This document shows, in pieces, positions 1 through 10,954 of a DNA stretch of 64,000 bases. This stretch comes from Chimonanthus salicifolius (taxonomy: Eukaryota; Streptophyta; Magnoliopsida; Laurales; Calycanthaceae). The notes below the pieces were generated by a model. That model was not told the origin of the DNA and did no database searches. It worked only from the letters and a program-made list of their open reading frames with translations. The stretch spans positions 37,192,739-37,256,738 of the forward strand of contig CM023541.1 in the NCBI GenBank assembly GCA_013350335.1, given 5' to 3'. Within the stretch, counting starts at the first letter, position 1, and each line of letters opens with the position of its first letter. The position numbers were made by a program, and so were the translations under genes.

Positions 1-135
1 AAAATACTTAATTCAATGGTGTATTTTCATGGATATATTTTCCTAAGTTCCGATGGGTTCGACCTCGCACTTAATCGCTATACTATCTAAATGGTTCGTG
101 CGCTTGCGAGTTATAAATTTAAAATTTGCACAACA
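1..135 (-). mobile_element. End of an inverted LTR (same family as 31,224-32,959)
   Basis: Reverse-complemented, this stretch matches the first ~135 bases of the solo LTR at 31,224-32,959 almost base for base. The terminus ...TTTGCACAACA at 135 is the complement of that LTR's TGTTGTGCAAA start. The next bases (GAACC, 136-140) continue the flank seen uninterrupted at 6,321, so 135 is a true element edge. The rest of the element lies left of the window. Confidence 0.8.
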
Positions 136-700
136 GAACCTCTGTTGAAAATGATGGATAGTCTAATCTCTCTAGACTTACTATCAAAATGGTAACACAA
201 CCAAACCCTTGTATAAAAAAGATAACAATTTTTTGACAAGTATGTCATTATATTTTTGTTGCTTATACTTAAGTAAAAAAAAGCTTTCTCAAGTACAGCA
301 AAATTCAGTCAATGAAATAGAATTTTCCTTTATGGGAACATTTTTTCTTGCAGCCCTAATCAGGTGACTTTTGGATTAAGAACAAAGGTAGATGTCACCC
401 TCACATCTCGGTATGGACCAATTTATACTAGCCAAAATCAAATAGATTGAATTGGGTACGTCTTAATTTTGACTGATATTCTTTTATAAGTTCTTTCTAA
501 ATCAGAAACACCTTCCTGATATGATTTTTAGGGTTTTAACTTCTTATATGCTATTAAATCTATAGTATTTAGAGTCTAACTTTATACTTATTTTGTTATT
601 AAAGAAGCATAAAATAAAATTGACTCATAATGGATTGACTAAGAGAAGTTAACACACCTCTCACCAAAATTGAGATGAGCAAAGCCAAGATGCCAATTTT

Positions 701-1051
701 TAGGGGTGAAATTTGGGTTGAGTTTTAACCCGACCCGTGTGACCTGATCTAAGAAATCAATGGGTTTGGGTTATGTACTTGTATATCTCTGGTCGGGTTA
801 GTTTGGAAAAAAAATCGAATGAAATTTGGGTTGGATCAGGTTAAAAAATTTAAAATCAACTCGACCTAACGTGACTCAACCTAAATGCACCAAATTATAA
901 AACAGCACTTGGGTTTAATCGGGTAAAAAAATTGGGTCGATTCGGGTTGAGTAACTCGGGTCAGTGATTTAAATCGGGTTGGGTTCAATAAATTTTGACA
1001 TGAGTTGGGTTGGGTTTATTAAAATCTGACCCGATCCGAGTTTCAGCCCTA
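701..1051. mobile_element. Non-autonomous DNA transposon (GGGTCGGGTT MITE), copy 1
   Basis: Starts TAGGGGTGAAA and ends TTTCAGCCCTA, an 11-base terminal inverted repeat with one mismatch. The interior is dense in GGGTCGGGTT and AACCCGACCC motifs in both orientations. The related flank at 19,800-19,850 lacks the element. The flanking ATTTT/CTATTTT suggests a degenerate 8-bp TSD, pointing to hAT, but the superfamily is inferred. Confidence 0.6.
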
Positions 1052-1369
1052 TCTATTTTAATTCAAAATAATGTCACAATGCCACAAAGTGAGTTTAAAA
1101 GCAGCTTACATAGTGATTTCAATTGGTTTTGACTATCTAAGTCAAATTTTGATATTTTTTTTAAGACCCAGGTGATACACGAGGATCCCCGCTACTTTTT
1201 GTATTAAAAGAGTTGGAAAATCAAGTCTTTGAGTTGGTCAGTCGACTCATCAATTGACTGACCGATCAACTGTATAGTCTCTGAAAGTATCAGTCGACTG
1301 ATACATCGTCTGATTACTATCTGTATTTTACATATATCATGGGCTAAGTATCTCTTTCTTCTAAGAACT

Positions 1370-1745
1370 TGTATTGATGAAATTGAGAAAGCAATGAGAA
1401 GATCTGTTTGGGGATTTGAGAAGGGAAAGAAAATCCACTATGTTTCTTGGTATTGAATCTGCTCTCCTGAGTCTAAGGGGGCTTGGGCCTTAGATCAATT
1501 CTTGCAATTAACGAAGCATGTCATATGAAGCAGATATGGGCTATTGCTAATGGGAGAAACAATCTTTGAGTTGATTGGGTGCATGCCAAGACAAAAGCCT
1601 CTATGAAATCAAGCCAAAGAGCAACCCATCTTGGGCCTGAAGATCAATTCTTAAGAGGAAAGACAAGGCCCAAAGCTGGATCATGCACTCTATTGCTAAT
1701 GGATCAAACACTTTGTTTTGGCTGGTGTTGGAGTTATAAGTACGG
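1370..1745 (+). pseudogene. LINE ORF2 C-terminal remnant
   Basis: Translating across frames gives pieces typical of the end of plant LINE reverse transcriptase: FEKGKKIHYVSW, then ESKGGLGLRSILAINEACH, then IANGRNNL and VDWVHAKT. About 100 bases further on, in another frame, is IANGSNTLFWLV, the usual 'GNG..TLFW' block. Stops and frame changes interrupt it. It is an old truncated non-LTR element, repeated at 7,275-7,650. Confidence 0.6.
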
Positions 1746-1858
1746 AATAACACAAATTGAATGGAATAATCATACAAGCACAACACAATCAAGTGACACA
1801 AGGATTTTACGTGGTTCTGCCCAACTCTAGCCTAGGTCCCCTGAGCAACGAATATCAC

Positions 1859-3310
1859 TGCAATACCCTGATCCAAATTAAGCGTAATTAATTTAATGAA
1901 TCCTTCTTTGACCAGTTAACCTCAAATATTACGGTTAGGGCTTTGTGAAAAGCCCAGCTGTGGTCCAATCTGATCTCGAAATCTCAGTGATCCAACTCGT
2001 CCAGTTGGAGGGGCAAAATGGTAATTTACCACTTATTGTTATTGTTTTATTATTTGTGTCACTATGTGATTATTATTGGATGATATTATTTTCCTTAATC
2101 AAGGATTCCTATTTCTAATTTCAAAATAATTTTATTTTCAGAAAATGGCATTTAAAACCGCCCGTCAAGACCCCGAAAGGGAGAAATAAATATTTTTAAA
2201 TGGTTTTGGGAATGAGAAAATTTTTGAAACAAGCATAGTATGTTAAACCATTTTAGTATGGTCTAGTTTATTCTTTCAAACCCCAAAAATGAGGACTTTA
2301 AGTTATTTTATTTAACACAAGTTAAATTAAGTAAATAGTGTTAAATTATGATTTTTATTTAAATCTATGGTTTTTGGTGAGTTTTAAATCTCCAAATTTT
2401 TATGGTGATTAGATTTTTTAAAACCCAACTTATCTGTCAAGTTGGATTAAAATTTTTAAGCCTTTTAAACCATGTTTTAAGTTAAAAACCGAAATTTTAT
2501 CAAAAAGGGGCCTTTTTGCAAAACCAGAAGTTGAGGACTTATTTGCATGCAGCGCCCGGGTGGCCTCCACCCATTGCCCAATGTCTTCTATACGATCATC
2601 TCCTCCCCAGCTAGTTTCACTCCCAGATATTTTCCATCTCTCAATCTATCTGTAGCTTGAAAAACCAGCCGATCCCTCACTCTCAACCTCTCTGTTTTTC
2701 CAAAAATTTTCTTACTGTAAGCTTAGAGGAAGAATTTTCAAAAGCTCGGATTTTCAACCCAGGAACTGAAGTGAAGGTAAAGACTGTTTTCATTTTCAAA
2801 TTTTAACTTGTTTAGAATAGGTAGAAGTAAATTTGGCTAAGTTTTGAGTGAATAAAAGGGATTTGAAGTTTAAGGAAAAACATGTTTTTTCATGTGTCAG
2901 TGCGGTTTTGGTGTTAAAATCCGATGGTTTAGTAAGTGTTTAAGCTTCAAACTACTCCCTATGGAAAGAGGACTCACTAAGGAGTCTATCTGACCGGTTG
3001 GATGTGAAAACCGAACCAAAAAAACCCACTGTTTCTGGATTCGTATTTCATGGTGTTGCTGCCCGTTACTTTCTGCTGTTGCAGACAGAAGAGGAAGACG
3101 ACTCTCGGACGGTCCGAGAGTTGTGCTTCGGACGATCCGAGGGTAACACCCTTCGGACGTTCCGAGCTTCGGCTCGAAGTTCCGAAGTGGCCAGAGGCTA
3201 ACCGTTCTCCCGCTTCTGCTCCGGACGTTCCGACCTATTCGGAAGGACCGAACCCCTCTCGGACGATCCGAGCTTCTCTTGGCATGATCCGAGACGCACA
3301 GACCTCTTTT
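1859..3310 (+). mobile_element. 3'-truncated large LTR (family 1), copy A
   Basis: Begins TGCAATACCCTGA directly after ATCAC (1,854-1,858) and follows the LTR at 7,763-10,954, but stops at about 3,310, so the last ~1.7 kb are missing. The preceding ATCAC is the same target site as in the 7,763 copy, so both derive from one insertion that was later duplicated. The CGGAC..TCCGA palindrome cluster lies at 3,100-3,300. The TATA position near 2,590 reads TATACGA and is probably dead. Confidence 0.75.
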
Positions 3311-3312
3311 AT

Positions 3313-3368
3313 TCAAAAAAAAAAAAATAGACTCTGATTTTTTACGAATGAAAAAGGGCGGGACGTTA
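3313..3368 (-). mobile_element. Short antisense fragment of the family-2 LTR end
   Basis: The complement reads TTAACGTCCCGCCCTTTTTC and continues with AATC and AGAGTCTATTTTTTT. This matches the first ~60 bases of the LTR at 49,851-53,052 (TGTAACGCCCCGCCCTTTTT). It sits exactly where the family-1 LTR breaks off and abuts TATACAAATACATAACTC, the downstream flank shared with 16,330. Confidence 0.65.
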
Positions 3369-3529
3369 AAAAAATATACAAATACATAACTCAAACCCAC
3401 TTATTTCTCAAGTCGAGTCATGCATATCAGGTTAAATCCCAACCCAAACTTCAACCTAAAAGAAAAAGTACTAAAGTATTTTCTTAAAAATCCAATTGTT
3501 GAAAGCTCCATGCCGTTTAAATCCAACAC

Positions 3530-3715
3530 CAAACAAGTCTATTTTTAAAATAAACCAAGCCAAGAGAAGGAAATAGTATTACAGAGAGAGAGAGGAACAA
3601 GTCTATTTAAAAAATAAACCAAGCCAAGAGAAGGAAATAGTATTACAGAGAGAGAGAGAGGAACAAGTTTATTTTTTAAATAAACCAAGACAAGAGAAGA
3701 AAATTATTATGAGAG
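3530..3715. repeat. Three ~65-bp tandem units downstream of the KCS pseudogene
   Basis: The unit runs CAAGTCTATTTTTAAAATAA, then ACCAAGCCAAGAGAAGGAAATAG, then TATTAC(AG)n. The third unit is diverged. The same three-unit array is found beyond the intact KCS at 16,497-16,692, so it was part of the ancestral duplicated unit. Confidence 0.75.
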
Positions 3716-3964
3716 AGGTCGGTCTTCTCAACAGAAAGATGGAGCCCTTTAAATACTACAACGACAACATAAAGGCCATACCAAGTTTCTTCTCTGTCCA
3801 TGCCTCATCACCTCCTCCATTTACTATTTCTCTTAATTGTAGAGAACTCCATGCAAGAAGGAAAGTAGAGAACTATATGAACTATGGTGATTGTATGTAT
3901 GGAGTCATGGATTGGAACATGATTATGGACTGGATTGAGAAGAAAAGATAACTTGAGCAAGAAG

Positions 3965-5457
3965 CTAGAGCTTGATTACGTCGGGGATGAACACCGGGTA
4001 CCGGTCTATGCAATCGGACCATGGACTGTCGGAGGCCGGCTGAAAGTCCGGTTGCATTTCCAAACTGCATCGTTGCATTTGAATCCACCCCCAAATGCAA
4101 TCTGCCAAACTCTGTCTCCCCTCTTCATCCTCCCCTTCGCCTCTATGTAGCTCAGTTCATACCAAATGGACGAAGACGATGTGTTGCCGAAGCGGTGGAG
4201 TGTCATCCTCGATGCCTCCACGTGCTGCGGCAACAGCTGGAGGTTCTTCTCCAGCTCGTCTATCACCGCCCGGCCACCGGCGTGGATGCAGAAGTGTTCA
4301 AAGGCCTGTTTGAAGTCGGGAAGGTAAAGTTTCCACTTGGGGTTGAAGATTTTTCGTCCAATGAGTGTGAAGAGGAAGAGGAGCTGCTCCGAAGCGGGCA
4401 ACACCAGTGGCCCAATTGTAGTAATATTGGATTTGAGAGCTTCCCCTGCCACCACCATTAGGTCTTTCTGAAGCGAAACCCCGACATTGCCTTGTGGGTC
4501 TTCTTCTTCGAAGACTCAACGGTAGGCCTTATCATCGGCGCCCTTATGGGTGCGCACGACATGAAGTAACTGATACTTGGCACGCCATCCATCTTTTCGG
4601 CGATTGGACAAGAGGATTGCGGCACCGCCAAGCCTAAACAGGCAGTTTTGCAGAAGCATGGACCTTTGACTCCCAGCATACCAATTTAGAGTGAGTATTT
4701 CAGTGCTCACCACCATAGCATATGAATTTGGGTGGAGTTGGAGCAGGTCCCGCGCCAGATCAATCGATATAAGCCCGGCGCTGCATCCCATTCCCGACAG
4801 ATTGAAGCTCCTAATGTTGCTCCTCATCTTGTACTTGTTGATCACCATTGCAGACAGAGATGGAGTGGGAGAGAAGAGACTGCAATTGACAACTAATATG
4901 TCAATGTCTTTGGGCTTGATCCCGGTCTTCGTGAACAGCCATTCGACGGAGGAGAAGATTATGGTTTGGGGCTCCAGCCGGGCATCCTCCATGTTTCGAG
5001 ATGGAGGAATGTAGTGGAAGGCTGGAGGCATGCAAGTCTCCTCCCCAAGCCCTGACCTCTCCAAAATTTTCATTTGGAAATCAACACTCTTAGAATCAAA
5101 CACGTTGAACAACCTTACATTCTCCATGAATGTGGAGAATGGCATCCTACAAGTGTAAGGTGGCTTGTACAGAGCATAATCTACCAAGTAAATCGGTCTA
5201 GGCTTCGACATGAAGTAGACGGTGGCAATGAATATGATGAGGAAGGATGAACATGTTATGTGGAGTAGATTAAGCTCAAGGAATTGCCAAAGCTTGATAA
5301 TCTCCTCCGGGCCGAGGCGGGCCACCTCGACGAAGAGAGTTGCCATGATTGGGATCAGAAGGAAGGTTATGAAGTGGTTTATCAAGTATTGGTAGCCAAG
5401 CTTCACATACTTGAGCCTGACTGAGCTAGAGAATTCTGGCAACGGAGGTGTAGGCAT
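3965..5457 (-). pseudogene. KCS: 3-ketoacyl-CoA synthase pseudogene (nonsense + frameshift)
   Basis: The reading frame starts at 5,457 with MPTPPLPEF, as in the intact paralog at 16,935-18,428, and runs in frame to codon 313. Codon 314 (4,516-4,518) is TGA where the paralog has TGC (Cys). The frame then stays open, still encoding the His (CIHAGG) and Asn (HRFGN) of the KCS catalytic triad, until a 1-base deletion near 4,041-4,046 shifts it. The shifted frame ends at 4,006. The stop position matching the paralog would be 3,965. The nucleophile Cys (GMGCSAG) is before the stop, but His and Asn are after it, so the ~313-residue product should be inactive. By eye the first 313 residues differ at about 28 positions from the paralog (~91% identity), including P257L. 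A conserved TATA-like motif remains at 5,610. Readthrough is possible in principle, but two lesions argue for a pseudogene. Confidence 0.92.
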
Positions 5458-5609
5458 GTTTAGCTCTTATTATCTAATAACAAAGAAACAGAGAGTTGAA
5501 GAAAAACAGAGAGAAGAAGAAGAGTTTGAGAGGATTTTTCTCTCTCTTATGCTAATGGGAAGAAGGGTGAAGAAGCAGCAGCTTAGTTTGTTGGCGTGAA
5601 ATGTAGGGT

Positions 5610-5617
5610 ATTATAAA
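5610..5617 (-). promoter_or_regulatory. TATA-like box of the KCS pseudogene
   Basis: Minus-strand TTTATAAT lies ~155 bases upstream of the ATG at 5,457, within GCCTTTATAAT, which is also found upstream of the intact KCS. The bases between it and the ATG are CT-rich on the minus strand, as in many plant 5' leaders. Assigned by position and conservation only. Confidence 0.4.
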
Positions 5618-5940
5618 GGCCAGCAATGAATGGGGGCAGATGGGGTTTGTTAAATGTTAAATGTTAAATTCACAGGTCTTCTCAGTCTCTTCTACACTTA
5701 GAATATTAATGGCTTTAATGACTCAACACAATTTTGTGTCGTACAACCTTTTCTTAACAGTTACAAAATTAATTATGATGGAGAGATTGTAGCAACACTT
5801 GGATTACCATCTTCTCATCCTTAATTTGGTAATTTAGACCATTTAAGAAAAAAAAAATCATGTAGACCCTTAAAATTTTAAAAATTAAAGTGCTGACTTC
5901 TCAAATTTTCTTATTTACAGATGTTGTTATTTAAATATTT

Positions 5941-6157
5941 TTTTTAACAGTAACAAAATAGATTTCATTAAAAAACGAAATAAGTACAAAAGATTAAGAG
6001 GGTCTAACAGAATGAAACTCGAGATAAAAAGCGAAGCAGGAAAAATTATAAGAAAAGAGAACAAGCCACAGATTACATGAGCTGAAAAAGGAACATATAA
6101 AGCTTATAAAATTAAAACGCATGAAAACTTGTCCCAAACTCTAAGTTTGGCAAAATA
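5941..6157 (-). mobile_element. Truncated LINE 3' end, antisense
   Basis: Interrupts flank that is continuous at 18,905-18,935. The insert starts with a T-run and continues AACAGTAACAAAATAGATTT; the complement reads ...AATGAAATCTATTTTGTTAC then TGTT(A)n, the usual 3' end of plant L1-type LINEs. It lies between AAATATT and AATATTG, a probable TSD. It is absent from the intact KCS unit, so it arrived after the units separated. Confidence 0.65.
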
Positions 6158-6602
6158 ATATTGAGGTAGACTATATATTTTTTTATAAAATATGTATAAA
6201 ATAATAATAATATTGGCTAGCTGTATAAAATTTAACCTATATACAAGAGTTTCTCTTGAATTATCTTTAAATCTTTTGTCCATACACTCAACTATGTAAC
6301 ACCTATTCATAATAAATATGGAACCTCTGTTGAAAATGATGGATGGTCTAATCTCTCTAGACTTACTATCAAAATGGTAACACAACCAAACCCTTGTATA
6401 AAAAAGATAACAATTTTTTGACAAGTATGTCATTATTTATTTACAGATGTTGTTATTTAAATCTATAGTATTTAGAATCTAACTTTATACTTATTTTGTT
6501 ATTAAAGAAGTATAAAATAAAATTGACTCATAATGGATTGACTAAAGACGTTAACACACCTCTCACCAAAATTGAGATGAGCCAAGCCACGATGCCTACT
6601 TT

Positions 6603-6955
6603 TAGAGGTGAAATTTGGGTTGGATTTTAACCCAACCCGTATGACCCGATCTAACAAATCAATGGGTTTGGGCTATGTACTTGTATATCTCGGATCGGGT
6701 TGGTTTGGAAAAAAAAAATCGAATGAAATATGGGTTGGGTCGGGTTTAGAAATTTAAAATCAACTCGACCTAACGTGATTCAACCCAAATGCACAAAATT
6801 ATAAAACAACACTTGGGTTTAATCGGGTAAAAAATTTGGCTCGATTCAGGTTGAGTAACTCGGATCAGTGATTCAAGTCGGGTCGGGTTCAATAAATTTT
6901 GACATGGGTTGAATTGGGTTTATTAAAATCTGACCCGATCCGAGTTTCAGCCTTA
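6603..6955. mobile_element. GGGTCGGGTT MITE, copy 2
   Basis: Same element at the same site as 701-1,051. It begins TAGAGGTGAAA and ends TTTCAGCCTTA, with the same GGGTYGGGTT interior. It was duplicated with its flank rather than inserted independently. Confidence 0.6.
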
Positions 6956-7274
6956 TCTATTTTAATTCAAAATAATGTCACAATGCCACGAAATGAGTTT
7001 AAAAGCAGCTTACATAATGATTTCAATTGGTTTTGACTATCTAAGTCAAATTTTGATTTTTTTTTACGACCAAGGTGATACACGAGGATCTCCACTACTT
7101 TTTGTATTAAAAGAGTTGGAAAATCAAGTCTTTGAGTTGGTCAGTCGACTCATCAGTCGACTGACCGATCAACTATATAGTCTCTGAAAGTATCAGTCGA
7201 CTGATACATAGTCTGATTACTGTCTGTATTTTACATATATAATGGGCCAACTATTTCCTTCTTCCAAGAACTTG

Positions 7275-7650
7275 TATTGATGAAATTGAGAAAGCAATGA
7301 GAAGATCAGTTTAAGGATTTGAGAAGGGAAATAACGTCCACTATGTTTCTTGGCATAAAATCTGCTCTCCAAAGTCTAAGGAGGGCTTGGGCCTTACATC
7401 AATTCTTGCAATTAACGAAGCATGTCATATGAAGCAGATATGGGCTATTGCTAATGGGAGAAACAATCTTTGAGTTGATTGGGTGCATGCCAAGACAAAA
7501 GCCTCTATGAAATCAAGCCAAAGAGCAACCCATCTTGGGCCTGAAGATCAATTCTTAAGAGGAAAGAGAAGGCCCAAAGCTGGAGCATGCACTCTATTGC
7601 TAATGGATCAAACACTTTGTTTTGGCTGGTGTTGGAGTTATAAGTACGGA
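7275..7650 (+). pseudogene. LINE ORF2 C-terminal remnant, second copy
   Basis: Copy of 1,370-1,745. Readable pieces are NNVHYVSWHKICSPKSKEGL, AINEACHMKQIWAIANGR and VDWVHAKT, then the frame-shifted IANGSNTLFWLV block. The SPKSK.GLGL stretch is closer to the LINE consensus here than in the first copy. Stops remain, so it is non-functional. Confidence 0.6.
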
Positions 7651-7762
7651 ATAACACAAATTGAATGGAATAATCATACAAGCACAACACAATCAAGCGA
7701 CACAAGGATTTTACGTGGTTCTGCCCAACTTTAGCCTAGGTCCACTGAGCAACGAATATCAC

Positions 7763-10700
7763 TGCAATACCCTGACCCTAATTAAGCGTAATTAGTTTAA
7801 TAAATCCTTCTTAGACAGGTTAATCTCAAAGATTATGGTTAGGGCTTTGTGAAAAGCCTAGCTGTGGCCCAATCTGAGCTTGAAAGCTCAGTGATCCAAC
7901 TCCTCTAGTTAGAGGGGCAAAATGGTAATTTATCACTTATTGTTTTTATTTTATTATTTGTGTCATTATGTGATTATTATTGGATGATATTATTTTCCTT
8001 AATCAAGGATTCCTATTTCTAATTTCAAAATAATTTTATTTTCAAAAAATAATATTTAAAACCGCCCATCAAGACCCCGAAAGGGAGAAATAAATATTTT
8101 TAAATGGTTTTGAAAATGAGAACATTTTTGAAACAAGCATAGTATGTTAAACCATTTTAGTATGGTGTACTTTATTCTTTCAAACTCCAAAAATGAGGAT
8201 TTTGAATTATTTTATTTAATACAAGTTAAATTAAGTAAATAGTGTTAAATTATGATTTTTATTTAAATCTATGGTTTTAGTGAATTTTAAATCTCTAAAT
8301 TTTTATGGTGATTAGAGTTTTTAAAACCCAACTTATATGTCAAGTTGGATTAAAATTTTTAAGCCTTTTAAACCATGTTTTAAGTTAAAAACCGAAATTT
8401 TATCAAAAAGGGGCCTTTTTGCAAAACCAGTAGTTGAGAAGGACTTATTTGCAACCAAACAGTAACTACTGCTGGTTACTATACCGTACGTTCGCAGCAG
8501 CTGCATGCAGCACCCTGGTGGCCTCCACCCATTGCCCAATGTCTTCTATAAGATCATCTCTTCTCCAGCTGGTTTTACTCCCAGATATTTTCCATCTCTC
8601 AATCTATTTGTAGCCTGAAAAACCAGCCGATCCCTCTCTCTCAGTCTCTTCGTTTTTCCAAAAATTTTCTTACCATAAGCTTAGAGGAAGAATTTTCAAC
8701 CCAGGAACTGAAGTGAAGGTAACCACTGTGTTCCTTTTCAAATTTTAACTGGTTTAGAATCACGTAGAAGTAAATTTCGCTAAGTTAGTGAGTAAAAGGG
8801 ATTTGAAGTTTAAGAAAAAACATGATTTTTCTTGTGTCAGTGTGGTTTTGGTGTTAAAATCCGATTGCTTATTAAGTGTTAAAGCTTCAAACTACTTCCT
8901 TTGGAAAGAGGACTCACTAAGGAGTCCATCTGATCGGTTGGATGTGAAAATCAAACCCACGAAACCCACTATTTTTGGATTCGTATTTCATGGTGTTGCT
9001 GCCCGTTACTGTCTGTTGTTGCAGATAGAAGAGGAAGACGACTCTCCGACCGTCCGAGAGTTGTGCTTCGGACGATCCGAGGGTAACCCCCTTCAGACGT
9101 TCCTAGCTTCGGCTCAAAGTTCCGAAGTGGCCAGAGGTTAATCATTCTCCCGCCTCTGCTCAGGACGTTTCGAGCCTATTCGAAAGGACCGAACCCCTCT
9201 CAGACGATCCGAGCTTTTCTCGGCATGATCCGAGACACACAGACCCACCAAAAGCTGTTTTCTCTATTTTTCTGTTCGAAAGGACCTTCGGACGATCCGA
9301 AACCTGACCTTCGGATGGTTCGAAACAAACCCAAGTTCCGAAGTCTGTGACTAGTTTTAGACAGTGGTTTGGATGATCCGAAGCCACAGTACCTGGTTCC
9401 GAGGCATGTTCCGAGGAACCTAGTTTTTTAATTTAAAATCTTGATTGATGATGCATGTTTAGATCCTAAGTTTTAAAGATGATGTTTGTGCTCATTTGAT
9501 AACTTAAAATGTGTACTAACCCTTTTTCTCTTATTATTATAGTGTATATACTATTTGTATTCACTTCCAAGCCGACACTATTGTCGGGCACTGAGTGACT
9601 TCACTTCCAGGCCGACGCTATATCTGTCGGGCACTGAGTGACCTCGAGGCGTTACTCAACATGTCAATCTGGTCCTATCAAGAAGACAATACGAGAAATG
9701 ACCTGAGTATCTAGACCTAACTCAATACGTCAATATGGCCATGCCTAGAAGACAATATGAGATTTGGACTGAGCACCTTATTATTTTATATTGTGGATTA
9801 TTATAACTTAAAATTGTTAGAAACCAAGTAGGAGACTTAGTTCCATTTAACTCGGAGATTTTTGGAAAAACAGTACGGCTTTGAAATACTACTTATATGT
9901 ATTTATTTGAATGTTATGTATATTGACCTATTATTGATTGTACACTTGTTTGCATGTTGAACAGAGGCCGCGATACCACACAATTTCGGTGAGGGGACTT
10001 AACCTTGCAATAGGTGTAATCAGGTTTAATGAGGTGAATTTTGAGCAATGAGTGGTTTCAAGTTTTGATGAACCCACCCATGTGCCTAGATATGATGTAC
10101 TGTTGTAAGAAGTGCTTACGATGATTGTAAATGTTTATGATATTGATCATATGAGATATGTAATACTACTTCCACGTGCCCTTGACTATTAAACCATTAT
10201 CGGCCATGTGTGTGAGATGGTTTACGTCTACTGGACCAGGGGTGTCGACAGTTGCTGACTTGAGGAGTGTCAGCATCGACCATGTGAGGGCCTGAGATGT
10301 ACTTGTAAGGATGTATTTTGACCGTGTCGGGACTTAATACAATAGTCTCAGCGTAGTATGTAGGTGTTACGTTGGATGACAACAGTAATGGAATGATGTT
10401 GAGAATTTATTATAAAGCATGAGATATTATATTGCAAATGTTGATTATTTAACTAACCTGATGTTTTCATTAGACTACATTGTTATATTGTCTTCAGTGG
10501 GCTAGTTAGCTAACACCACGCACATTTCAGGAGATGTGCCCGAGGAGGAGAACCCTCCGTATGAAACTTAGGATGGATAAGCTGCTGCGTTGCCTTGGGA
10601 TTCCCACTGAGGGGAATTCCGCTATCTTTGCTTTTTGGTTCCTTGAACCATTTGTTTATGTAAAGTACCGTGTGTGGTACTTAATTTGTATTGATGTGAT

Positions 10701-10954
10701 GTACTGAACTACCATGTGTTCCGTAGACTACTATGATTGTGTATTAATAATAATTCGTTTATGGAATTTGTGTTTGTGTTTGTATTTTTTTTGGGTAGAC
10801 TTATGGTATGTTTTTCAGTCCACATGATGAGATCATGTGTAGCCTTTGGGCCTAACCGTCGATCCTGCCCAGTTAGAATTCTTGAGTTTAATTTCAAAAA
10901 AAAAATAAAAAATAAGTGACATTTCGGGCCCACTTCTCGGGTCGGGGCGTGACA
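7763..10954 (+). mobile_element. Solo LTR, family 1 (3.19 kb, TSD ATCAC)
   Basis: Starts TGCAATACCC and ends GGGGCGTGACA, flanked on both sides by ATCAC (7,758-7,762 and 10,955-10,959). It has TG...CA ends, a 5-bp TSD, no ORF of note and no second internal LTR, so it is a solo LTR. Length and termini suit the long LTRs of plant Ty3/gypsy chromoviruses of the Tekay/Del type (inference). It contains a CGGAC..TCCGA palindrome cluster (9,040-9,420) and a ~42-bp direct repeat with GTCGGGCACTGAGTGAC (9,563-9,650). The expected TATA region near 8,555 reads TATAAGA. Confidence 0.85.

Larger units (their letters stand above)
136..1858. repeat. Upstream flank of a lost KCS unit (unit A)
   Basis: Matches 6,321-7,762 closely, and its first part also matches 19,110-19,870, which lies upstream of the intact KCS. 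It is therefore the 5' flank of a third KCS unit whose gene would lie left of the window, beyond the inverted LTR. It carries a GGGTCGGGTT-type MITE (701-1,051), a LINE remnant (about 1,370-1,745) and ends at the LTR starting at 1,859. The second flank lacks about 290 bases of it (roughly 283-570). No gene is seen. Confidence 0.7.
6321..7762. repeat. Upstream flank of the KCS pseudogene (unit B)
   Basis: Direct copy of 136-1,858, missing about 290 bases near 6,440 where TTATTTACAGATGTTGTTAT (also at 5,918) has been joined in. It holds the MITE at 6,603-6,955 and the LINE remnant at 7,275-7,650, and ends at the ATCAC target site of the LTR. No gene is seen. Confidence 0.75.

Noticed and set aside
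1579..1830. 83-codon open frame repeated at 7,483-7,734
   Set aside because: It overlaps the LINE remnant, where the recognisable reverse transcriptase pieces are in changing frames. Its conservation reflects the flank duplication.
2897..3400. 167-codon minus-strand open frame, and similar frames at 8,788-9,141 and 56,446-56,952
   Set aside because: They cross the CGGAC..TCCGA palindrome cluster of the family-1 LTR. Low stop density there comes from the repeat and base composition; frames are not conserved between the three LTRs.
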